A stretch of 64,000 nt of DNA from Tachypleus tridentatus (Eukaryota; Arthropoda; Merostomata; Xiphosura; Limulidae), in the NCBI RefSeq assembly GCF_004210375.1, contig NW_027467782.1:29553276-29617275 (forward strand), in the 5' to 3' direction. Below the pieces are notes generated by a model. The model was given only the letters and a program-made list of their open reading frames with translations, had not been told where the DNA came from and made no database searches. Positions 1 through 11,285 of this stretch are shown in pieces. The position numbers and the translations under genes are program-made. Positions within the stretch are counted from its first letter, which is position 1, and the number at the start of each line of letters is the position of its first letter.

Positions 1-1050
1 TAGAGAAAATTTGTTAATTTTTATTTCATACTGACGTACACTAAATATTTGACTTCATTCCAACTAATCAAGATGATGTTTCAACTTTTAATAAATTTAT
101 AATTGCACTAAGAAGAAATTTCAGTTAGCCCTGAAATCTTATCATTTCATGTGAAAGAAGCGTTGATTATATTATGTGAATATATTTGTTGATTGTAAAG
201 TGATAAATTTAATATAATTTCTTCTACTTTCAACTTAATTTGTCCTTTCAGCACTTAACACGTAACTTTTAAAGTATTACACTTCAAATGTAAAGAGGTT
301 TTCACAGAATTATTTGTTTCTCATCACATAGCTCAATTCATGAGACTGGTATTCAACGAAAAACGTATTGAGTGATGACAAATATAAGACTGGAAAGTTA
401 CTTTTTATACACCTTTCTTTTCTAGCCGTAACAGAATGAAATCAAAATTGGTGGTCAAACTTCTAGCTACACTTGTAACATTGACAATAAATAATTCTAA
501 AGAAAATATTCATTCATCAATTAGCCTGGCTACGTTGTTTGTTCAGTTTAGGACATAAAGGTATAGCTACCAGTTTGGTCTGCAATTTTATTTCATTCCT
601 TTAAGTCACACATCTAATTCTTCTTTTTCGCCGCACTTCACTTTCACATTTAATTTGATTAGACTTTTTATCAATACACGTTAACAAATCCCATCAAATA
701 AGAAATGAATAAGATCACAACCATATTATTCAAAACGGAACTTTACGTATCTTTGTTTCTTCTCAAAACATGGTCAATAGCTTATTTATAGTAACAACAT
801 GGAATATAGACTAACAGATACTTGTCATTAACCCTCTGAAATCGGCAGAGCTCTTTGAAACATCATCATCTGTGCTAAATACTTAATATAACATCTCCTG
901 ATGCAAAATTTAATCAAAGTTTTTCACGTTATATCTCATTAATTTCTTAACACATTGCCTTATAATTTGGTGTAGAAAGTAAAATTCCAATAAATATAAT
1001 CACATGATAGTTTGGGTTACCAGGGTCTGAAAGACAGAAAATAGGAAAAC
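1..1050. other. AT-rich non-coding DNA, nothing recognised
   Basis: No long open frame, tRNA-like box or tandem repeat was seen on either strand. The sequence has no partner elsewhere in the window. Confidence 0.6.
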
Positions 1051-1074
1051 GTTAAACTATTACTCCTGTTAACT

Positions 1075-1300
1075 CTCCAGTCGGATCGTCACCTTGCCGT
1101 GGTGAGAGGGCATGCACGTGCAAGTAATACTGAGAGCGATGTCCTCTGGAGGCTTGCGTTTCTGGTAGGGTCATCAATGATGGCAAGATCGAGGGTGAGG
1201 TTCTTGACAAAAACGACCCAACCCCAAGACCCCAACCTGGACTCCTCAACGGCAGGAAGGACAGACAAGGGCTGCAGCAGTTCTACAAGTTCTAATCGTC
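1075..1300 (+). mobile_element. possible retroelement-derived segment
   Basis: This block is clearly richer in G+C than its flanks and directly precedes the mariner remnant. Its opening (CACCTTGCCGTGGTGAGAGG) resembles leader sequences I associate with arthropod non-LTR retrotransposons. No conserved domain is visible in its short open frames, so the family assignment is a weak recollection rather than a match. Confidence 0.22.
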
Positions 1301-1375
1301 TTGGTTTTTTTGCCATTAGACTCAGCTTGTTGTGCTTATTAAAGAACAAGACAGTCAATTAAAGATGTGAGCGTC

Positions 1376-1907
1376 ATGGACGTCCTTCCACGTAAACTGA
1401 CGACCCACACGTCGAAAAAATCAACACCCTGGTGCGGGCAAATCGACGTCTGACTGTAAGGGAGCTTACTGAAGAGTGTGGGATATCAGTTGGATCTTGT
1501 TACGAGATTTTGACCGAAAAATTAAAGATGCACCGCGTTGCTGCGAAATTTGTGCCTCAGAACTCGTGAGTTTTTGGCCAAACACTCGATCACTGTTCTT
1601 CCTCACTTCACCCCCCTACTCACCTGACCTTGCTCCTTGCGATTTTTTCTTGTTCTCAAACTCAAAAGACCCTTGAAAGGAAGAAGATTTGAGATGATTC
1701 CCGAGATTAAGGCAAATGCGACGAAGGAGCTGGAGGACATTACAAAAGAAACGTACAAAGACTGTTTCAACAAGTGGAAACACCATTGGGATAAATGTGT
1801 GCGTTGGAGAGGAGAGTACTTTAAAGGGGCCCCAGACCTGTAACTTCTAAATAAAGTACATTTTGTTTTATGACGTCAGTCCGCGTATTTTTTGAACAGC
1901 CCTCGTA
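1376..1907 (+). mobile_element. mariner transposon remnant, internally deleted
   Basis: The 5' part (codons from about 1396 to the TGA at 1567-1569) reads as the helix-turn-helix end of a mariner transposase: TDDPHVEKINTLVRANRRLT, then RELTEECGIS and HRVAAKFVPQ. It then jumps to the C-terminal part, with YSPDLAPCDFFLF (the third catalytic aspartate lies in PCD), LKRPLKGRRFE and WDKCVRWRGEYF, ending at the TAA near 1841. The central catalytic region with the first two aspartates is missing, and frameshifts or stops separate the pieces, so no transposase can be made. The 3' end GAACAGCCCTCG followed by TA at 1906-1907 fits a mariner terminal repeat and TA target. The matching left end was not found. 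It is a dead copy, probably a deletion derivative. Confidence 0.86.
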
Positions 1908-2332
1908 CTCACTCACTTCTTTTTCTTTATCAGTAATCAACATGAACAAATATTTTTGTACAACTATCAATCAGGTAATTAGACAATTAGCTAAAATAAT
2001 GCTGTCACACCTAATCGTCTAATAAATACTGACTGAATTAATTTATCTCGGTGTTTCTTAAGTTTATAAAACGTTTAACCTCATTCAGATAAGACATGAA
2101 TAAATTGTTTATTTGAAAGATTTTACACTTACTTCAATAGCTCTTTGGATTTCTTTTCCATGTTGTTCTTTACCGTGTGTGATATCTTTTATGTTTACTA
2201 AACGCTAAAGTTTTCTTCATATGTCACTCCCATATACTAGTTACTTGACTTATTACATTACAACAATTTTGATAATTATCAAACAATTTATCTTTTCTAT
2301 ATACGATTTTTTTTTCTCGTAACAATCATCAA
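1908..2332. other. AT-rich non-coding DNA, nothing recognised
   Basis: No coding potential or repeat was recognised between the mariner end and the hairpin element. Confidence 0.55.
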
Positions 2333-2629
2333 AACTATATATGCAAAAATGGATCGTTTGGGTTGAGAAAATATTTTACATGAAAGAGCGAACTACGTCA
2401 GGTTCACAAAGAAAGAGGTAACTGACCGGTAATTTATTTATACAAATAAAATTATATATTCAAACATCTAACACCGTCCTCTATATTCCGACACTCAGTT
2501 ACACAATCCCTTCCAAACATATGGTCAGCTTCCGGTAAGTTACCTCTTTCTTTGTGAACGTGATGTTGTTCGCTCTTTCATGTAAAATATTTTCTCAACC
2601 CAAAAGAAACGTTTTTGCATATATAGTTC
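2333..2629. mobile_element. MITE-like element with ~95-bp inverted ends
   Basis: Positions 2334-2430 and 2531-2628 are imperfect reverse complements. They share CTATATATGCAAAAA, GGTTGAGAAAATATTTTACA, TGAAAGAGCGAAC and GTTCACAAAGAAAGAGGTAA, and are separated by about 100 bp of AT-rich DNA. Short length, long terminal inverted repeats and no ORF are typical of a non-autonomous DNA transposon. No clear target-site duplication was seen, so the superfamily is open. Confidence 0.6.
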
Positions 2630-2687
2630 TCTACACGTGGGTTTTTATCGACATCACTAATCACCATAACTGTATTAAATAAAAAAA

Positions 2688-3391
2688 GTTATTACCTTAA
2701 TTAATACGTGAAGTAAGATATATTGGACAGCCATCATGTTTTCTTTGATTATAAATTGGAGTGTAGTCATTATTATTACTTTAATCAGTTTCTCTAAGAT
2801 ACTGATCATCACCTTTTCAGTTAAGTATCTCTCGATATCTATCATTATCATTTTAGTCTCACGCATCAAAACAATTAATATGATTAGTGAAGTTAAACAT
2901 ATTAATACGGCTATCATGACAATGTTAGTCAAACATCTGCCGAGAACCATCAGGATGATATTTACGAAACAACTTAGGATAACCACCCAAAAGACATTAT
3001 TTGAATGTTTTAGTACATTTGTCATGGCTAAGATAATCAAACAGATTAGGAGAATCATCACAACTACGATAATCAGGAATATTGCGATATTCATCATGGA
3101 TACGTAATGTGATCGCCATAGGACAGTTACCACAACTATAATAAGATATATCAAGATGTCCGTACAGATTTCTTTAGACATATACTTTAAAGCGTCTTTC
3201 ATATCTTCCGTGGTTTTACATTTACAGGAAGCCGTCATTACTTTAATTAAGTAGCATATAGAAGTCATTATTGATGCTACGATCAAAAACCTAAAGAGAG
3301 CCTGGATTAAGATATCCCTCCAACAGCATATTAGAAGCAACAGAAATACATGAGTTAAACACTCCAGAATAGACATCATTATTATGTTAAC
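2688..3391. repeat. degenerate 36-bp minisatellite, open on both strands
   Basis: From about 2720 the sequence divides into consecutive 36-bp units, at least eighteen of them. On the minus strand the units translate as 12-residue blocks such as CLTNIVMIAVLI, CLTSLIILIVLM, YLTEKVMISILE and KLIKVIIMTTLQ. Because the unit length is a multiple of three, a 234-codon minus-strand frame (2675-3379) and a 123-codon plus-strand frame (2736-3107) stay open. The predicted peptide is extremely rich in I, L, V and M and looks like a by-product of the repeat. I recognise no protein family, and no promoter or splice context argues for expression. Confidence 0.8.
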
Positions 3392-4163
3392 TCAGATCTT
3401 CCAAAGAGCCTTTGTAATTACTTTTAGTAAAATTAATATTTTGAAATATACGCCGCAGTTGTTTTTTTCACAGACTTCGAAACTTGTGTAGTGATAGTTT
3501 GGTTCCTAAGAGACGGTGTGTATTGTTGAGTATTTCTAAAGTAGCTAAGTATATTGTTGGAAAGGACATAAAAGCTGATGAAGTAATAATATTTCATATT
3601 TATCATTATATTAATGGTTTATTCTTATATTTGAGCCTTTCTTCACAGTAGTTTTTCTAACACGTGTGTATCAAATGTTATTTTGTACATTTCTTTGCAT
3701 TTGTTATTATTTAAATCTGTTCATTCTAAATTTCCTATTGAACAAAAAATTCTCTCAACGCTCAAGTTGCTTTTTGTCGTTTAAATGCCATCAAATATAT
3801 ACGTATATTTTTTATGTTAACGCTGATCATCAAATCTGAGTTTTGAGATGCAGGGTGAGAGTGGTCGCTCTTATAACTTTGTGAGTTATTTAATTTTGAT
3901 ATTAAAATTCGAAGTCATTTGGGTTAAATAACAACTAGATATAGTCTGATTTGTAAATAAAAAAAGGATGGTCACAATTTAAACTTAAAATTTAAAATGT
4001 GTGAGTTTTACAACAAGGTTTAATTTTTAAATAGGCTTAACATTGTAACGGTACTTTCGGCTTCGTTAAAGATAAGCTTGTGATAAATCGTAGAACAGGA
4101 TAAATATATTTTTTTTATTAAGTAAATATAATCTAAAATATAGTTTACTAAAACTGTTTTTCT
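3392..4163. other. AT-rich non-coding DNA
   Basis: Nothing was recognised. It lies just outside the part of the left arm whose mirror copy is visible; the mirror match may continue here, but its partner would lie beyond the window end. Confidence 0.5.
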
Positions 4164-4206
4164 CTTCGTGTTTTATTATTACAGCAAAATTAGTGAACTC
4201 GATTAA

Positions 4207-4835
4207 CTGTAACGAGCCTATTCTAAAAGTTTTAATATCTTTTGGTGTTTTAAGAATTAACTTTATTACTTCAAGTGAGATCGCTAGTTTTGATCCAGCT
4301 TATAAAAATAAGTAGATTATAAATCAGACTAAAAATATTTTGTTATTAACCTCACGTATGTTGTCAGTTATACTAATTTATAAAGTTCTATATAGCTAAA
4401 CTTCATTACGTTATTGTGAAGAAGGAGTAGTGATAAAAAAAATAATGTAATTGATTCTTAAATGTTAAGCTCAATAGTAGCTGTAAGCTAAAGATTATGG
4501 TAATTAGTATTGATAACTGTCAGGCTGCAAGTATCAGTACAATGGTTAAGACTAGGAGACAAGCGTTCAAAGTTTGCCAGATGTAACGAGCACAATGAGG
4601 GGATTTCATTTGGGAGCTTTGGACTGGCAGGTATTTTGAAGGAAGCTAGTAATGAAGATGTGCAATTTATGTGTAGAATTTGTAATTGGAGAGTATCCTC
4701 ATTAAAGAAGAGGCAGGTAAAGTGCAGACTGTGGAGAATGACAGTAAGATTTCAGGAGGAGCTTAAACATTTACATGGAAAAGATATATCAGTTAACATT
4801 GACATTCAGGATGGCAGAAAGAACACTATTTGATT
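4207..4835 (+). mobile_element. LINE-like fragment with 107-codon open frame
   Basis: An open frame at 4510-4833 encodes 107 residues including CNEHNEG, FGLAGILKEASNED, FMCRICNWRVSSLKKRQ and LWRMTVRFQEELKHL, with one CxxC pair. No family was identified with certainty. The upstream motif AACTGTAACGAGCC (4207-4220) also occurs at the start of the CR1-like LINE at 48720, so I infer this is a 5'/ORF1 piece of the same LINE group. It is untouched by stops in both arms (63330-63653 is the mirror copy), which could reflect youth or simply the identity of the arms. Confidence 0.35.
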
Positions 4836-4849
4836 TAAAAGTTAGGAAA

Positions 4850-5215
4850 TTGATCATAATAATTCTGTTTTGTTGAACAATAAATTCCAGGGTTTTACTT
4901 CTGCAGTTGAGGAACTGTTGGATGGAAGGAAAGCCAAAGATTGAATTACAGTGTTCGAAAACGTGTGGAGGTGACTATTTGTGTTCTTTGAATGTGGTTT
5001 CCATTTTTCTCCTTGTTTCTCCAATATAGAAGTCATGACAGTTATCACATTGTATTTAATAAATAATATTGGTGTGGTGTTTGCCATTGTAGTTTTTTAC
5101 ATAATATAAAACTTAGATTTGTGCTTGGTTTTTGAATAAATTTGGTATTAACTGGAATGTCATATTTTGTGACTAATTTTTGCCAAAAAACTATTTTCTA
5201 GGTTGGTTCTAAGGT
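4850..5215 (-). mobile_element. Penelope-like element, GIY-YIG endonuclease end
   Basis: On the minus strand one frame reads CDNCHDFYIGETRRKMETTF followed by KEHK and a stop. This is the core of the GIY-YIG nuclease that Penelope-like elements carry after the reverse transcriptase. Further upstream on the same strand is the linker KISHKYDIPV-NTKFIQKP, which is also found at the end of the RT piece at about 6740 on the other strand. The stop after KEHK and frame changes show it is dead. Its orientation is opposite to the neighbouring RT piece. Confidence 0.75.
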
Positions 5216-5239
5216 CCAACATTAGAAATTAAAACATGT

Positions 5240-6790
5240 TTAGAAGACCTAGCCAGAAAACTTGTGATACATTCAACAGAAAGACAACTCTGACAATTTT
5301 ATTAACTTTCAACAGCCAAACTTCCCCAAAAAATTAAAAATTTATATTTTCCAGAAACACCTAAGAACAACATTTTAAAAGATTTTTTCAAATAATTTTC
5401 TCACAAAATCATCAACATAATTTCACAACAGAAAGCTAAAAACAATCTTACAAAAAGAGACATTAATTCCATTAAAAACCTAAAACAAGACAAAAACATA
5501 AAAATTTTAAAAGCAGATAAAGGAAACGTTATAGTCATAATGAACATTAATGAATACATCCAAAAAATAAAGAACATCCTATCAGACACAAACAAATTAA
5601 AACCAACAAAGACACATGAAATGCAACTGAACAAAATACTAATAAAAATGAAAAAGCCAACACAGTTTCAAAAAACTTTATTCCTGCCTACGCAAGACCG
5701 ACTCACGCACACCACAAATATTCGGCATCCCCAAGCCTCTCAAACCAGATCATCCATTATGACCAATAACATCCACATATGAATTGTTTAATTACAATCT
5801 TGGTAAATACAGAGCATGGGCATTCTCCAAATATGTAACATCAACCAACTCATTCATCAAAGACTCTTTTAATTTCAAGTCTAATCTTAATCAACTTAAT
5901 CATAAAGCCTTAATGGCCAGTTTCAATGTTATTTCCCTCTTTACAGAAGTCCCAACTGCTGAAGCCTGTATGATAGTCTTAGAACTCTGTATTCGAGACC
6001 CTAACTCATCAATAGACATTCCCAGCAACCCTCATAGAATTCACCACAATGAAGACAAACTTCATGTTCAACAACCACAACTATATACAAACAAATCGCC
6101 TAAGCATGGGCAACTCGGTAACACCAGTTCGAGCTAATATTTTTATGACGCAAGTTGAAACACAAACAATGAACACAGCATTACATCTGCCACTAAACTG
6201 GTACAGATATGTAGATGACACAATTTTGAGATTCACATCCACACAACACACACTTAATTTTTTTCAATCACTTTAACTCTATATATCCCAACATTAACTT
6301 CACATGTGAACAGAAAGAAAGCAATCAAATATCATTTCTTAACCTCAAAATTACAAGAACTAACATGCAATTTAAAACAGAAATCCACTGAAAAATCACC
6401 CATACTGGACTACACATTCCTTGGGACTCGGCACATGAAACAAAACAAAAACTCAACACACTAAGAAACCAAATATGCTCACCAGATAAAATTAATTATG
6501 AATCAGACAAAATAAAACAGTACTTAGTCAACATCAACAAGTTTCCTCCACAAACCATAGTTAAATATTATACACACACACACACCTAAACATAAAGCAA
6601 AATCAACCAACAAAAGTAAATATACCTCACAAATCAAAAAATCATGAAACCATATACTGTTGCATATCATATATTCCCGATATTAGCAGAAAAATAACCA
6701 ACATTTGGCAAAAACTAGTAACAAAATATGACATTTCAGTTAATACCAAATTTATTCAAAAACCCGGCCAAATGGTCATTAGAATGTCAG
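5240..6790 (+). mobile_element. Penelope-like element reverse transcriptase remnant
   Basis: Broken frames on the plus strand give, in order: KILKADKGNVIVIMNINEYI (about 5500-5560), SFNVISLFTEVPTAEA (5920-5965, palm motif A region), FNNHNYIQTNRLSMGNSV (6064-6120), RYVDDTI (6207-6227, catalytic YVDD), SFLNLKITRTNMQFKTEIH, HTGLHIPWDSAHETKQKL and a C-terminal NTKFIQKP near 6755. This order is that of Penelope-type RTs. Several stops and frameshifts interrupt it. The mirror copy on the minus strand is 61358-62923; that copy carries 15 extra bases (five codons) after NKLKP, at about 62560. Together with the inverted nuclease piece it forms one rearranged insertion. Confidence 0.86.
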
Positions 6791-7830
6791 TCTTGATGTC
6801 TCATTTCTGGGTTGGAAATTCTTTAAAAAAAAACCAAAAACAAAGCTGTCTTAGATCAAACTATTCAAACTGAAATGTCTGTAAAACTGTTAAATATTGT
6901 TTATTGTATAAATATTAGATACGTCTCATTACAAGTTAAATTGATAGGTAAGAATAAAAGAAAATTATATAAAAAATTAAAATATAATGAAAGATGAAGT
7001 AAAATATGATATGATAAACTTTTTACCAGCGCTAACAAATATTCACTAAAAAGGAATCATTTATAGAGATATTTAATCAAGTAATTTATTGTACGATAAA
7101 GAATGAAAACATTACTTTTTGAAACTGTACACAACTAAGACATGATTGACACTTGTGAATGATAATTTATTCCAAAACATATTCTCTTTCTCAGTGATAA
7201 GTCTGTAAAATTGAATATAATATGTTTTAAACTTCATAGTTTATATAATCTGATCTCATGATATTTAACATATTAAAATAAATCTAGTTTTTAATAAGTA
7301 CTGATGTTTTCCTCGTGAAATATCTTTATTACTTAATTGCTAACCGTGTAATTTGTACACGTTTTTACATTTTCGCCTCTCGATTTAAGTCCACCTTAAT
7401 TGTTCACATTTAAAGTTCAAAGTATATTTTGCTGAATCTTGTGTTTTCCAGTGATGTTTTGTTATTTAGAGTGATGTGATAAACTGTGTAACTAAGTAGT
7501 ACTACATTTTACTCTTAGATATACTTTAATTTTCTGTGACATCTCTAAAAACCCTTGATAATTTTGGTCCATCTAAAAGGAATTCATCTGTGTTTACCGA
7601 GAAAGCATGCCCACACCGTGACTTAAATATCGTCTACAATAAATGAGCCAAGATGAGTAAAGTTTGAAGGCAACCATATTGGTGACTATATCAGTAATAA
7701 CACATGAAAAGACTTGTGGCTCTATTAGGAAGTCCCAAGTTTGTAACATCTATTTAAGTAGATACGTTAGCACAGCCTAGGTTAGATTAAAATATTTAAA
7801 AACACTGGCATACTTGGAAATTCTTGGAAA
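6791..7830. other. AT-rich non-coding DNA
   Basis: No gene, SINE boxes or tandem repeats were seen. Confidence 0.5.
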
Positions 7831-7945
7831 CTCAGGGTGGTACAGCACTTTACTACAGAATTACAACAATAAAATCAGGGTTTTCATTGTCCTCAGTGAA
7901 CATGTTAGATAGCTCGATATGGCTTTATTACAAAATAATACAAAC
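7831..7945 (+). mobile_element. tRNA-derived SINE, degraded
   Basis: A degraded copy of the SINE type at 22105-22220: TACAGCACTTTACTACAG, then AAAATCAGGGTTTTCATTGT (weak B box), CTCAGTGAAC, then ATAGCTCGATATGGCTTTAT and a CA-rich tail. Confidence 0.6.
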
Positions 7946-8030
7946 ACACAATATAATTTAATGTTATATAATGTTATAATAACACACACACAATATAATT
8001 TCATGTTGTATAATGTTACACTTGCAAAAA
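7932..8030 (+). repeat. ~37-bp AT/CA tandem repeat (short allele)
   Basis: Two copies of CACACAATATAATTTAATGT followed by TATATAATGTTA. The mirror site at 60040-60215 holds about four copies, so this is one of the main length differences between the arms. It appears to have grown from the SINE tail. Confidence 0.75.
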
Positions 8031-9736
8031 TATTTATTCCTCGACATATTTTTTCAACAAGTTATTCAACAACATTTTTATTTAGATATTTTGTGTTTGA
8101 TATAAAGTTATTATACCTGATTTTATTTATAAATTAATTTTAAATATTAAGTACATTATCAGTTGCCATGTGTTATATTCAGTTTTATTTTTCTAGTTAT
8201 ACTTATAACTGATGGTTTATGTGTATGTATACATAGGAAGTTATATCACATCACTGTACATACCCTAAAATATCAGTTTTCATACTATTTTCAATAAGAA
8301 TTTGTATTGTTCATTGCAACCTTCAAAGAGTGAAAATGTTTATACTGTCTTCTAGTCTTGAAACTCCCACCTACTTTACGTTTCAATGTGATTCAGCTGC
8401 GTTGTAGCATGTAAATGTCCAAGAACAACTCATCACTAAAACACACACCACTATCACAGCTAACTTCCTATTTACTGTAGTTCACATTCTTCAGTTCTGT
8501 ATTAGTCAGAAAAGAAGCACCAGAAGTGTGAGGAGAGTATAGTATCTGTCAGAATTATGTTTTCACTGTAAGAAAATATTAACATTGATTCGATATGTTA
8601 CTGAAACTAACGTAACAACAGGAATGTCAGTGGGGATCTCTCATTGATTTGGTTCAGGAACCCAGACAAGCAGTCCTCGGAAAGTGTCTAAAGAATTTGG
8701 TTGGAATGTTATTTTTGTAAGAGGAATAAGCTAGTGAGAAAACACACTAACCAGGTATATTATTCTTCCATCTTGAAAGTCTAGGTCACTAAATTGTATG
8801 TAAAAATGAGTATGACATTCTTAACTGTAGATATGCTGTCTGGTTTATCTTATTTACCAATACATCTAGACTGGTCCATCTCTTTTCCGTACCAGATCTC
8901 CCAGGAATAAACCAGCTGGAGAAAGTATGATGAGGGTTCTTTAGTCAACTATTATTACTTGGTTGGTCAAAACCAATTCTTTCACAAAATAATCAGTAGG
9001 ATTTTGTAGATTATAGAATACTCAGCCAGTTATAATTTTCTCTGATATGGAACAAAGGATATAGGAATGGAAAGTACATGTGCAGCTAGTCCAAAAGTCG
9101 CATGTAAAGCAAGAGAGTAGCAAAAGTGGGATGATACATTTGCTTTCTAACAGTTAGAGTAGACACCACCTCCCGAATTGTTAGCTCCCTATATAGTTCT
9201 GCATTCGAAAGATGCATTTTAAATGATAGAGATTTACTTTGGTTTTTGACTTATATTTTAAAGCTTATGAACTTACAAGCTGGTATTACTATTTCTGTCT
9301 CTATTGTGATGGAAGAACTACCTCACATAGGTCAAATCTCAACAGTGGCTTGGTAAAGTAGTTACATGTTGATGACGTGACAGCCTATTTTCATATATTA
9401 GTGATTTTCATTATGTAGCCTACAACTTCATTTCCTATGGTTTTAATCTCTTTCATCTCCCGTTTTCAATGAGAAATTTAGCTTGTTTATTTATTTCCAT
9501 CTTCTACATAAGGCTTTGTCAACTTTGTTTCCTCTTGAGGACAGTATTCAGCCATCCTCTCATTATGTGTACATCATTTACAGCTATGTTCCATTCTGTA
9601 TCTTTACTTTTATCTCATGACACTTCTTAATTCATTTTTCATCACCAGTAATTTTTTGTTTAAATTTTTTTTCTGTTTATTATGGTATTGTTTATTAAAC
9701 CCTAAACTGATGTTGGAAACTTTGAAATGCAAGAGT
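8031..9736. other. non-coding DNA, nothing recognised
   Basis: Short open stretches exist on both strands, for example around 8620-8690 and 9180-9360, but none shows a recognisable domain or a convincing pair of splice sites. Confidence 0.45.
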
Positions 9737-10072
9737 TTATGATAATTGTCTTAGAAAATCAATGTCTAATAAGTTGTTCTGTAACTGTAGGTATGATTTT
9801 TCATCATATCTATATAATTTTAATGTGTGGAAATAGGCAGGTATGTGGATAACTTGGTATAATCCTGAATAAATTAATTTACCATCTGAGCTGAAGGATG
9901 TGGTACAAAGACCCAAAAAAGAGAGGCTTTTCTTTCTTAGATAAATGGTAAATGTATACAGGCGTTGAGTATTCAACTGATACAAAGAATCTTGTTGAAT
10001 AGATTGGGATTGATAGAGAATTTCAGTGAACCTACAGAAATCTTCCATTAATTCAATCATACTCAGTAACAT
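9737..10072 (-). other. unidentified open frame, 111 codons
   Basis: The minus strand carries an open frame with segments such as ELMEDFCRFTEIL, FTIYLRKKSLSFLGLCTTSF and GKLIYSGLYQVIHIPAYF. I recognise no family. In the mirror copy (58002-58331, + strand) small indels near 58148 break the same frame after about 65 codons. This argues against a constrained protein and for retroelement debris or chance. Confidence 0.2.
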
Positions 10073-11165
10073 GTATGAAAGTAAGTTTGAGTCAAAGGTA
10101 TAGGGACTTCCATCATAGACATTACTTTCAAAATAGAAATAACTTCACTATAAGATAGATCAGAAGTGGATCAACCTAAAATAAAAGGAAGAAAATTCAG
10201 CTTCGTTGAGAAATGTTTTGAAAATTCTCCTCAGTGAAAAGGGTATTAAAATTCATATGAAATTCAAGATTCATTTTCATCTGGAGTGAATTTTGAAACT
10301 TTAGTTAATTAACAACTATATAATAAAGGAAACACAAACAAACAACATGCAAAACATAAAAGAACAAAAAAGGAAGATTTTAACACATCATCATTAACTC
10401 CTGCTGGTTAGTCACCACAGATCTGATTTTGGAAAGTTAACATTTTCTTTCATAAATATTTGTTTCAATTAGATACTTAGCATTTCAGAGAAAGATTCCA
10501 TCTTCTGTTAGCATCTTCCTTAAGTATTTGCATGACACTAGCTTTCAGGCAACTCCCACCTAAACTTTCGTAAGTTCTCATGAATTATATTATTGGATAA
10601 TGATGTTACTGTGCAGTAAAGGCCCTCTCTCTACCAATAGGAGAGTGATGTCAATTCCATGTTTGCTAGCTCCATCTGTACTCGTGAATCTTCATTACTG
10701 ATGAGAAAAGAAGTTGTAAGTATCCAAAACAAAGCATACACATCAGGAAACTTGTGAGTGAAGTGGCTATTTAATAGGTGGAAGAGGGTACAAATGGTTT
10801 ACTATGAGGTACATCGCTCTTAATACATTATAATCTATAAAGCAAATTCACTGGATAGATGTTTATGAGGTCGAGTGTTTAAAAATAAAGAGTTAAAGAT
10901 CTGGTACTTACTCTATTATTGATATATAAAATTACCATGAAACTGTCAGAATGGATAATAATCAAACCATCTACTAGCATTGGTAAGAAATGCAAACATC
11001 TCCGTTTGATAGAATAAAGGTCGAGCACACTGATGTGGAGGAATTGCTTATGCTGGTCCAGATGTCTGAGGTGAGATAGCTATTCAGAGATGTACCGCAA
11101 CCAGAAAGATAAGCATCTGTGAAGAGGTGTAGGTCTGGTTTGAATCGATTGTGATTTATGACATT
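10073..11165. other. non-coding DNA, nothing recognised
   Basis: No gene, SINE or tandem array was recognised. Confidence 0.5.
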
Positions 11166-11167
11166 AA

Positions 11168-11285
11168 AACTACTTCATAAGCAGCTGAAGCCTCAAATAT
11201 TGATCAACATAGGGAATAGAACCCTGGATTTTAGTGTTATAAGTCCATAAACTTAAAATTGATCCATCAATAACCCGACAGCACA
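11168..11285 (-). mobile_element. tRNA-derived SINE, degraded
   Basis: Reading the minus strand: ACTTATAACACTAAAATCCA then GGGTTCTATTCCCTATGTTG, a B-box-like element in the same arrangement as the better copy at 22105-22220. Confidence 0.55.

Noticed and set aside
2675-3379. A 234-residue membrane protein gene
   Set aside because: The frame arises from a degenerate 36-bp tandem repeat; no family, promoter or splice context supports a gene.
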